Of a DNA stretch of 64,000 nucleotides, positions 1 to 8,818 are shown in pieces. The stretch covers positions 8,090,608-8,154,607 of the forward strand of contig CM067075.1 of assembly GCA_033980235.1 (NCBI GenBank), read 5' to 3'. A program made the translations under genes and the position numbers. Source of the stretch: Diadema setosum. Taxonomy: Eukaryota > Echinodermata > Echinoidea > Diadematoida > Diadematidae. The notes under the pieces were generated by a model. It was not told where the DNA came from. It was given only the letters and a program-made list of their open reading frames with translations, and ran no database searches. The first letter of the stretch is position 1. The number at the start of each line of letters is the position of its first letter.

Positions 1-1402
1 AAGCATCCTGTTCCTGTTCGTTGCTTGAGGAATTCCGACCTCGCCTGTGGCGGTGACGATGTGGCAGATAATATGGCTCTCGGCATCGTTGTCGAATCAT
101 GGCACAGAGCGCCACAGCAATGACTAGTAGACCTAGGTCTACACATACTGAGAGTGAGATATAAAGCACACATGATTTCAAATCATCTGTGCTCCCTTTT
201 GAAAGGACGGACTTACTAGTAATTGTCATCAGTGTTTGCCTCGTTTCTGTTACTTCTCCGAGCGTTGTCACACTGCTTTTTTCAGGGGGTGTTCCCGCTG
301 GATGAGCGAATGAAGGAGCAGTGCCAACATTTGTCGACCTTGACCATTCCCGCGGTGAACCCGGTGTCGATGACTCAAAAGATGTGAACTGGATGGGCCG
401 TTTTGAATCCATCGTTTTCCGAGATAATTTTGCAGTGGTCATATCAGTTACTAGTAATATAAACTTTGGCGTTGTTGAAGGAGACTCGGTTGTATTTGAG
501 CCAGTATCGACACCTGACGTCGATGATTTTTCATTCGTAGGTCCAGTAGAAGTGGATACAGTTGGCATAGACAGTGGATATTCGGTTCCTGTAACCACTG
601 CTTCATAGGAGCGTGTCGTTACCGCATTATTCTTTGTTTTAGATTTATCGATCAACGGCGTTGAGTGCTGAGGAGGCTTTACACTGACAGAGGGTGCAGT
701 AATTTGGTTAATATTACACCGAACAAATGACATACTATTTGATGCTTGGAATTCTACATCAGCGTCCCCATTTGTCTCAGACATATCTATCTGAAACAGA
801 AGCCTCTCATTGTCTATGTATCCTGTCGTGTTCTTGTCGCCGACTCGAACAACCACTTTTCTTTCCCCGGTGGGTTGTTGCCAGCCTTCAAGTACACAAA
901 AGATGATTTGAAGCATTTGCCCGGAGTTTTCACTAAAGGGTAACAGGCAATCGCATGCAATTATTTGGACATAGTACTGTTGTAGAATCTGAAATTCCAC
1001 TGTTGCGTCGTTATACCGAAGCACTTGGCATGTATACCATCCATAGTCAGCTCTGTTTGTATTGACGATGTGAAGCTCAAAAGAACTCAAATATTCTAAA
1101 TAATGCTTCCGATAGGCATATGAAATCCGGGGGTCATTAATTTTGTCATAAGCTTTGCCAAGTAGTGGATTAAAAACTACTAATGTAGTTGATGCGTTGT
1201 CCTGATGTCTTATCCAATAAGTAAGTTGGTACCAGTTGTTTGGAAACAAACACAGGAGAGTCATATTTGCTCCAACCCCATAGTCTCGTGGAATGGAAAC
1301 TTGTTGGTTGTCCACAGAGGGCATGGTAGTCATCAATATGAAAATAATTCGAAGCCATCGACCCCTGAGAAAATTTGAAATCCACTTACGAGAAGACGGC
1401 AT
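1..1402 (-). CDS. Ig-domain transmembrane receptor, copy 1 (3' end outside window)
   Basis: The minus-strand frame stays open from the ATG at 1402 to the window edge, about 467 codons. It encodes a hydrophobic leader, a V-like Ig domain with the usual Cys, Trp and D-x-G-x-Y-x-C features, a second Cys-rich Ig-like domain, a Ser/Thr-rich stalk, the membrane span and the start of the tail. About 60 tail residues are missing. Relative to copies 2 and 3 it has an extra 3-bp stretch in the second domain and an extra 6-bp stretch (ACTAGT, near 451) in the stalk; both keep the frame. The upstream in-frame codon that is ATG in copies 5 to 7 is TTG here, so the Met at 1402 is chosen. It is probably a cell-surface receptor; ligand unknown. 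Confidence 0.8.
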   Translation of the reverse strand, partial: MPSSRKWISNFLRGRWLRIIFILMTTMPSVDNQQVSIPRDYGVGANMTLLCLFPNNWYQLTYWIRHQDNASTTLVVFNPLLGKAYDKINDPRISYAYRKHYLEYLSSFELHIVNTNRADYGWYTCQVLRYNDATVEFQILQQYYVQIIACDCLLPFSENSGQMLQIIFCVLEGWQQPTGERKVVVRVGDKNTTGYIDNERLLFQIDMSETNGDADVEFQASNSMSFVRCNINQITAPSVSVKPPQHSTPLIDKSKTKNNAVTTRSYEAVVTGTEYPLSMPTVSTSTGPTNEKSSTSGVDTGSNTTESPSTTPKFILLVTDMTTAKLSRKTMDSKRPIQFTSFESSTPGSPREWSRSTNVGTAPSFAHPAGTPPEKSSVTTLGEVTETRQTLMTITSKSVLSKGSTDDLKSCVLYISLSVCVDLGLLVIAVALCAMIRQRCREPYYLPHRHRHRRGRNSSSNEQEQDA

Positions 1403-1431
1403 GGTAACCCAAGACTCCAAGTCACGAGCCT

Positions 1432-1794
1432 CTGTCGAAGGAAGTCAAAGATGGTTTATACATTCATTGGTCAGGAATTGATTACAGAATGAATCCAGGC
1501 AATTTGCGAGTTTATCATCAGTGCAAAGGATAAGCGATAAAGGATAAAGATAAAAAGGACGCACCTTCACAACTATTCAGTGCATCAAGTTACGTCAGTC
1601 CTCTTCACAATTATTACTGCGACCAACTGCAACTGTTGGACAATTCGTCATTTAGCCAGACAGTTCAACAGGTTTGACCTTAGTGGTGACCGTCATCTTC
1701 CTAGTTAAGTGTAGTTAGCTACTGCTGTGTCTTTTGCCAGGCGTCCAAGATGGACTGAAATATGAAGCACACCTTGACAATTGTTATGGTGTAC
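1432..1794 (-). other. Predicted 5' leader intron, copy 1
   Basis: On the minus strand, the exon end TTCAAG is followed by GTAC (1794-1791), and a pyrimidine-rich stretch ends in GACAG just before 1431, 29 bases upstream of the ATG. The same donor and acceptor are kept in all seven copies, including diverged copies 5 to 7. The predicted length is 363 bp. Transcription itself is not shown. Confidence 0.5.
1529..1553 (+). promoter_or_regulatory. Cluster of four GATAA motifs, copy 1
   Basis: Four GATAA words occur within 25 bp (1529, 1536, 1543 and 1549), at regular 6-7 bp steps, 127-151 bp upstream of the ATG and inside the predicted leader intron. GATA factors bind WGATAR, and some drive blood-cell and immune genes in animals. 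Only one GATAA remains at the matching place in copy 5 and one in copy 6. Function is inferred. Confidence 0.35.
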
Positions 1795-1795
1795 C

Positions 1796-4689
1796 TTGAA
1801 GACTTCCTGATATGAAAACCAAAATTGATCTCTGAACATGCAATCGTGCTGTGGCACCTTTGGAGTACTAGTAAATTGAGGAAGTGAGCCAAGGTAATAA
1901 ATTTGTCATACTCATGCAATCGAAAGTATGGCAAAGATCGTGTGATTTATTGACGATAATTATCATCTGTCACATTCATTGAAACGAAGCTCTTGATGAA
2001 AAGAGGCATTTTGAAAACGCCATTACATCTCGAATAGTTCCAATCCAGATATAGGAAAAATATTTTAATCATAAATCTGAAGATCTGGAAAGTTTTATAA
2101 TATTCTGTTTATACGAATCTCACCATGAGTTGGCCTGTGAAACTTTGTGATAATAGCATTATTATGGAATTTAAAAAAAAAATGGTGGAACGCACCAATT
2201 GAGATGTGACGTTATAATCACTTTATTTATCATAACCGTCGACAGACTTGCCTTAGAAGTTAAAAAAAAACTTAAAGTGAGAAGTTTACATTTCTTTCAC
2301 TCTTTCACGTCAACATTGAGAAGGTTATGAAATTTTTGAAATCAGATAGTTTAGCGTCTCACTCTCCAACACATAGTAAATAAATATGCTCAATCAGGTA
2401 ATCGCCGGACAAAAATATCATTGCTTGCCAGTACTTTCATGTTTACAAATACCTTACTGTATGACTGTTGCTGTACCGGCAATTAGAATAAGTTTAATAT
2501 AGCTATGAATAAAGTCATTTAATGTGTATTTACTTGAAGGTATGACCAATGACTTTATTTCTTGTAGATCTCTTTTTTGTCCGATTTGTATTTCCAAACT
2601 TTGCCATGCTGTTTAGTTTTTACTATTTTCTTTCACATCAGGCCTTCAAGTTCAAGAAAACTTTACAATACATTTTTTTCTTTTTCTCATTTTGCAGTGG
2701 TGGTCTAGCTTTTTTCTTTGCATAAAAGTCACCATTGTATTTTCGTTTAAGAGTAAAGCATCTGAGTTCCTGTCGTACTTGTGTTTGTTTGTTTCTGTTT
2801 TTTAAATCTTCTTTGACTACACATGTTAAGAGCACTATCATGTATGGCTTCTTACACTTTGAGGAAAAGATTTGCTTCTTTTTTTAATTTAATTTCTTTG
2901 TTTCTCATAAATGAATGTAGCATTTCTTCCTGCGTCACATGTTCCTATGCATAGCCAATTACAATCTCTGCCCTCAATTTTCATTGACAAGGAACTAGAA
3001 CACGTAGAGGGGTATCACTAATCTCTACAAAGATCAGAGGGGGTAGGGCTTACTAATCCTATAAAGAAAAGAAACGTATCGCTCTTGAAGTGGTGTAGTA
3101 AGAATTTTGTATTTTTTGTAGTTGAATTTTCGTTACTGACGGATGGCATATATGTAGAAACTTTACGCTTACAATTTACTTTAGGAACGGTGATATTCGT
3201 TTTCCAATATAGTTCGTTTGTATAATCCGAAAATGAGTAGAGATGAGTGCGGAACAGCATTCGGAATTACGAACCTTTTCGAATTACGAACGTTTTCATG
3301 TTAACGAATCGATTATAATTGTGTTAAAAAAAATATATATATACATATATAGATACCTTTTTTAGAGAGAGAAAGAGACAGAGACAGACAGACCGACAAA
3401 CAGACTGACAGACAGAAAGAGAGAGAGAGAGGGGGGGGGGGAGAAGTATGATATATATACATTTATTACGTTTCATAGTATTCTTCTTATTATCAACATT
3501 TATAAAGGTAAAGACGCTTTTAACGTCTTACGATAACCACATTAAAATAGCAGCATCCCGTGACCACACGCACGCACACATACACACACTCACACACACA
3601 TGCACATGTACACTCTCAGATAATTACAGACATACACTCTTTTGGCAAAAACAAAATACACTTGAGACTGTACAAAAAACAACAATAAAAATAAAGCTTC
3701 ACTTACAAGCCCACCAACATGACCAAAGCTAAAGAATTCGAGAGTTCTTATCAGCCCTCCCCTCCAAAATTCCTGTTATATTGATGGTAATGACAATGAT
3801 GAATTCTAGTTAATATAATCTAGTTTCCTGCAACTTCACTCCGGTGTTTGGATTATTAGTAAGGAACTTATTATTGATCTTTGAGCGAGTAAGTCACAAC
3901 AACCTTCATATCATCATGGGCTGTATAAAAACAATGCATTTATTAAGTATACAATCAAGTAAGATTTGACCACAGACCGTTACTACATTTTACGGTGTCA
4001 CTTTATCTATTGTACAAAAATTCACGACACACAGGGAGACCCAGTTTCAGTTTTCAGAGGCAAAAATCACACGAAAATGCGATAATGTTTCATAAACACA
4101 TCAAACGTTACGACATACAAATATTTCATATATAGGTACTTGTAAAACTGAGTTTGAACGATTTGAGTTGACACAGATCAATAATTTTCAAAGTATATTG
4201 TAAGGACTCCAAGCAATGGATACAAACTGTGAGGAAAACGGGTGATGAAAAGTGTGGAGAAGGTGAAGCTGATCAAACTTGAGCACGAGCAGTTAATTGG
4301 TAGATGGGAAATTTGTAGGTAGATATAGAAAGATGTAAATAGATAGATAGATAGAGAGAGAGAGAGAGAAAGAGGAGGGAGATATAGAAACTTAATGACT
4401 TGTTTTGACATTGTAACTTGTGTAAAAATGTACACTTAATGTATAAACTACTTATTTACTACACGAATGGAAAATGACGCTAAGATAACTTCACTATAGT
4501 GGCATAATGATAGATTTCTTAGTCATGGCATCGTTGTTCAATGCTATTTTATGAAACATTTCATAATTGAAATTTGTCACCAGCATATTTGTGTTGATCT
4601 CGATCTTCACCTCTGTTTAGTGAAAGAAACTAAATAAACTGAAGTAATTGTTATGTACAGCTGTAATTGAATTCAAACTTTTTCTGAGC
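1796..4689. other. Spacer of unit 1: 5' flank and microsatellites
   Basis: No gene is seen. The part next to the predicted donor (to about 1930) is conserved in all seven family members and probably holds the first noncoding exon and promoter. Further right are a purine run of GA, GACA and G (3361-3446), a CA repeat (about 3566-3605), and AGAT/AG repeats (4335-4377). A pair of nearly identical short words, GAATTACGAAC, occurs at about 3263 and 3280. The rest is AT-rich DNA with no recognised element. Confidence 0.6.
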
Positions 4690-5420
4690 AAGAAATGAAC
4701 TCCCACTATCGTACGATCCGTCAAGAACTTCACGATTGGACATTCGTTACTGATCGTGGAAGGTTTGTTGAACTCGTCTGAAATTTCACGTTTGGATACG
4801 AAGTTATGCGAGTCAATACGTGTTGGTTCCCTTGGATGCGTTATGGTCACGATTGGTCTATTTCAAGCAATACGATCTGTCACGGCCTGGTCTCCCGTTC
4901 AACAACGATCCTATATATTGTCCCGATTGAGTCCACGATTGGGTCCGACCAAACATTACGATCATTACGATCGGGATACCCGATCTGATGCGTGTATCTA
5001 CGTTCTGATACATTCAAATACGAACACTGCGAACCAATGCGGGCTATTGAGATAAGATACATTATACCCCGTTCCCACTGCCGATCAGATCAACTCGTTC
5101 AAGCGAGATCAATCCCGATAACCTATTTTTACCAGAGCAATCCCGACCAAATGATCGATCGTCCTTCAACACGATCCCTTCCCGACCGCTTTTCGATCTT
5201 TTACGATCCACACCCGACCATTCTCGACATCTCCAGAATCTCTCCTCGACAACCACACAGATCTCTACTCGAACATCCCGATCTACACACAATCAATACA
5301 CGATCACTTCACGGTCAATAGTCGATTTCTACTAGACTTCTTAGACCAGGTCGACATGACTCGATCTGTGTAAGATCTTGCATCGAATGGGTCGGCAGGT
5401 TCGTACACTGATCGAGTGAT
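4690..5420. repeat. CGATC/CGACC-rich island, unit 1
   Basis: About 730 bp dense in the words CGATC, CGATT, CCGAT and CGACC, spaced roughly 10-30 bp apart, in otherwise AT-rich DNA. Stop codons are sparse on both strands, so several short overlapping open frames appear, but none resembles a protein and they run in opposite directions. It looks like an old, degenerated short tandem repeat. It is kept in units 1 to 4. Confidence 0.55.
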
Positions 5421-6166
5421 AGAAGAATTGTTTACAGTTATTCGTTTGGTTATATGAGACAACTCAGTACACTGTAGTTATGCTTGTATACGACATGGCC
5501 CAAAAGAGTGCTATAAAACTGACTCTTAATTGCAAAAGCATGAATGAACGAATGAAAGTATTATCTTTAGTAGTTGATAGACGAACACCTATTTTGAAAC
5601 CACAATCATCAATTCTCGTGCAGGCATTTCGATTCTACAGTAATTTTTCCTGAAAACTTGTGATTTGCATTTTTGATATTTTTGCGACCCTAGCCATTCT
5701 TGACAGAGGGACAACTTTGACAACTTTGCAAGATAAAGTTTCCGACAAAAATTGCTGCGCTGGTCTATAAATCGATGACAAAGACTGATCACTATTGTTT
5801 GTGAGCCACTCAAAAAGGTACAAAAATGCATTCAGTTGTATTCATTCATTTTATCCGTTTTCAGTAGCTATATTGGATGCATTCGTTATCAGCTTTATGG
5901 CTTCACTATTGCTCGGTCAAGTAGGATATCAGTGCCAAAAGTTACAGATTTTGTAAGTCACAAATTTTCAGGGAGATCAAGGCGAAGGTTGATTATCATT
6001 GTGTCAATAAAGTGTTCTCTCTATTAGATAATGCAACGATTTCATTCAGTCGCTCATATCTTTTTCTATAAGAGACAGTTTTGTAGCACTCTGTCTGCCG
6101 GGACACCATGTATGATATAATAGGTTCGTTCACATGCATTCAATATTTGCAGTATATATAAGAACA
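5421..6166. other. Spacer of unit 1 between CGATC island and SINE pair
   Basis: AT-rich DNA with no recognised gene or element. It is conserved in units 2 to 4. Confidence 0.5.
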
Positions 6167-6755
6167 CCTCTCGGGTCTCAGCTTCGAATCCCAATGGAAT
6201 CCCATTTTCTTTGCTCATTTTTCCAGTAAAATATATACAGTATTCCTTCCGATCAGTTTATTCTGTCTTTATTTGTTACATACTCAAAAAGCTGCATCGC
6301 TTCTGTGATCTCTCGCATTTATCTCAAAGTTAAATTATCCTTCGGGTTTACGCCAGGTTTAAGCATGCACGTGTGTGTCACACACAAACACACTGCTATA
6401 CCTTCTGACCATATGAGCATTGGGAATTAAGGGTTGTTTTTTTTTTTTTTTTTTTTTTTTTTTGGACGAACACTGAACTAGGGCTTTCTATAGATCAGTC
6501 GGTAGAGCACCGGGCTAGCAATCCCGAGGTCTCGGGTTCGAATCCCGATGGAATTCCATTATCTTTGCTAATTTTTCCACTAATGATTTATATTCTTTCT
6601 GGTCAGTTTATTCTGTCTTTATTTGTTACATACGCAAAAAGCTGCATCGCTTCGGTGATCCCTCGCATTTATCCCAAAGTTGAATTATCCTTCGGGTTTC
6701 TGCCAGATTTAAGCGTATGTGTCACACACAAGCACACTGCTATACCTTCTGATTA
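6167..6755 (+). repeat. Two tandem tRNA-derived SINE copies, unit 1
   Basis: The right copy (6484-6755) starts with a 72-nt tRNA-like head (6484-6555): A box TAGATCAGTCGGTAGAGCAC, anticodon loop CTAGCAA with AGC in the anticodon place, and B box GGTTCGAATCC in a perfect T stem. The acceptor stem pairs at only about five of seven positions, so this is a tRNA-derived SINE or pseudo-tRNA, not a working tRNA. A body of about 200 bp follows. The left copy (6167-6410) keeps a decayed B-box region and a body closely matching the right one. A poly-T run lies between them. Confidence 0.75.
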
Positions 6756-7224
6756 GGCACTGTATATGCCTACAGACGAGCACAATACGGAGGGTTTGTT
6801 GACACCTTCGAGGAAAGAAAAAATCGACTATATTGAAACTGATACATCAACATTTTATTCGTCTTGTTTGTTGTGTATTGCTGTCTCGTTGGTCTACTTT
6901 TGCGGGACTATGTGAGATCATGGTATGTCAGTTTGTCTTAAATTGATGATTTGTTATTATGTGGTTGATGTTGGGGCGTTGTCATCATGCAGTATCATCG
7001 AGAAATATGATTAAATTGTTGTTGTGTTGCTGATTGGACATTACAATTTGAAATTTATTGAGATAAAAAAACAAAGAATAGCATGAGCAGAACAATGTAG
7101 AACCTGTAAACAATCAAAAGTACACTATATGCAAGCCTCCAATGGTTGTGTTGGCCCTTTCCTTTCTTAAAAAAAAGTCTACTCCATTTTCCTCGTTAAA
7201 TTGATTGCACGAGGTAGGAACTTG
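6756..7224. other. Spacer of unit 1 between SINE pair and short-word array
   Basis: AT-rich DNA with no recognised gene. It is nearly identical in units 2 to 4. Confidence 0.5.
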
Positions 7225-7500
7225 ATCGCCTAAAAATGAAATTGAATGCTCCAAACAAGCTCATTGAGACTATCACATGACTATCGCATGAATTTGAATG
7301 CACGAGTCTCACATTTTGAAATTGAATGCCCAATCGTGAATTTGATTTCACGAAAACGAAATAGAATGCCCATAAATGAAATTGATCGCTCTCGGATTCT
7401 GAATTTGAATGCCCGAATATTTTCGCGTGCGTGCGCTGTGTGAATTTGAATGCACATTAATGAATTTGAATGACAAAAGTATGAAATTGACTGGGAAAAC
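7225..7500 (+). repeat. Degenerate array of GAATTTGAATGC words, unit 1
   Basis: About ten copies of GAA(A/T)TTGAATGC or close variants occur in 276 bp, about 20-60 bp apart, each followed by different bases (for example at 7229, 7277, 7316, 7393 and 7441). The spacing is irregular, so this is not a simple tandem repeat. It is followed by a TAA microsatellite (7503-7541). No coding sense is evident. Confidence 0.55.
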
Positions 7501-7501
7501 C

Positions 7502-7545
<44 letters not shown>

Positions 7546-8292
7546 TAACAGTGGCCTCTTATAATGAGCTGAAGTCCATCAAGAATGTACGTAAAACTAT
7601 ACATGATTCTGTGAGATGAAACATTTATAAATTACAGCAACCGCATTCATGTTGACAATTCTGATGATCACAGTAATATCAAAGCTGCAAAATATCAATT
7701 TCACAATATAGATTGCGTTAAGCTGAAGGTAACATTGTACAGGTGCAATTTCTTATCATAGAATCTCTGCATTATCGTCGAACTTGATACAATCGCCATC
7801 ATCATTTATCATCGTGGGCTATACGTGATATAGATTTTATACGTAATTCACACATAACAAAAAAAAATTGACAATCATTTTGGTGATACAATATGCACAT
7901 AAAATGAGAAACAAAACTACTAAATATCACACATCATATCTAAAGCTGTAACGCATTTATGTACACTATTATGATATATTCTATATTGTACACGTATATA
8001 ATCTATACAAAAGCACTTTAACATTTTTATTGTAGATTATACAGAGAAAGAGACATCAAACATTCTTACACCTGATTATATTTTGTAAAATCCTCCAACA
8101 GTAATTGAGCACGAACCATACCTTTTTAATAGAAGTAAAAATGGTAGTAGATATTGAGTGCCTTTTGCGTCGACAATTTCAGATTTTTGGATGTTCTTCC
8201 ACAAGCATTTGAAATGAGATTATTATGGCTCCATGCTGTCTATAAAGAATAGGAGTATAACAAATTAGATAATTCAGGAAAAACGTAAAGCA
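7501..8292. other. Spacer of unit 1 after the short-word array
   Basis: A TAA microsatellite, then AT-rich DNA. The stretch from about 7580 to 8250 is the part of the spacer best conserved between subfamilies: it reappears upstream of copy 7 (47800-48060 and 52290-53360) and at 60480-61053. No gene is recognised. Confidence 0.55.
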
Positions 8293-8450
8293 GGGCCCTG
8301 CTTCATAAAGATGTACGTAAAGTTACAAACGACTTACGAACGACTGGTTAGCAGTGAGTTCTGATGCGCTATACTTATCAGAATTTCAATAATTCAGCAC
8401 AAGAACTGATACCAGTTAGTAACTTTAAGAACAGCTTTATGAAACACCCC
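8293..8450 (+). mobile_element. Short inverted-repeat element (MITE), unit 1
   Basis: A 158-bp element. Its left end, GGGCCCTGCTTCATAAAG, is an imperfect inverted match to the right end, CTTTATGAAACACCCC. The inside carries CGTAAAGTTAC and GTTAGTAACTTTAAG as further inverted sequence, and a central CGACTTACGAACGACTGG. The spacer of copy 7 (near 53395) lacks the element and gives an empty site, showing that it inserted after the subfamilies split. There is no coding capacity. Confidence 0.7.
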
Positions 8451-8818
8451 AAGGTAATACTCATGGAAAGGCATTGTTTACAAAACAGATTGCAAAATGT
8501 ACATTCTTAACATTTACATACGTATTTATACCTCGAGGCTTATAGTCTCCTCTTAAAAACTATGCGTTTCCTATCTCAAAATTGAATATATCTGTCTAAA
8601 AAGTTTAAACTGCAGCAGAATAAATTTTCGTAGAAATACAACGGGATGGATATAGTCTTATAGGTTGCTACTTCTCAATGTCCTTTCTGTTGATAGCAAT
8701 GCAAAATGATGTTCGACGGTCTACCTCCAATCGCGTTACGTACTTAGCACTTAGCTAAAAGTAATTGCATGAAACTCGAACAACGAATTTTTGCCCGCCC
8801 AGGATTACCTGCAAAAGA
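8451..8818 (-). other. 3' flank of gene 2 with remnants of a longer tail
   Basis: Beyond the TAA of gene 2, the sequence to about 8640 matches the last 55 codons of gene 6 and the end of gene 7. Here the extra tail is cut off by the TAA, and a further one-base deletion (GACATTGAG in place of GACAATTCAG in copy 7) also breaks its frame. Just after the TAA lies CTTTTGCAG then GTAATC, which could act as an acceptor or a donor. Confidence 0.6.

Larger units (their letters stand above)
1..8818 (-). repeat. Tandem unit 1 of the receptor array (left end cut)
   Basis: This is the first of a series of head-to-tail units of about 9 kb, defined here from one receptor stop codon to the next. It contains the receptor gene on the minus strand (1-1402), its leader intron, and a spacer of about 7 kb. 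The spacer matches units 2 to 4 block by block, with most differences in microsatellite lengths. The gene part differs more from units 2 to 4 than the spacer does. The left end of the unit lies outside the window. Confidence 0.9.

Noticed and set aside
321..608. Plus-strand open frame of 95 codons
   Set aside because: It is antisense to the stalk-coding part of receptor copy 1. The equivalents in other copies are of different length, and the composition mirrors the Ser/Thr codons of the real gene.
4756..5321. Several overlapping short open frames on both strands in the CGATC island
   Set aside because: They overlap in opposite directions and have no protein-like composition or motif. The lack of stops follows from the CG-rich words.
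6484..6555. Functional tRNA-Ala (AGC) gene
   Set aside because: The acceptor stem is mismatched and a SINE body follows directly. The same sequence recurs as a decayed partner, so it is the head of a retroposon.
7225..7500. CRISPR-like array of repeats and spacers
   Set aside because: The genome is animal, repeats are only about 12 bp and degenerate, and spacing is irregular.
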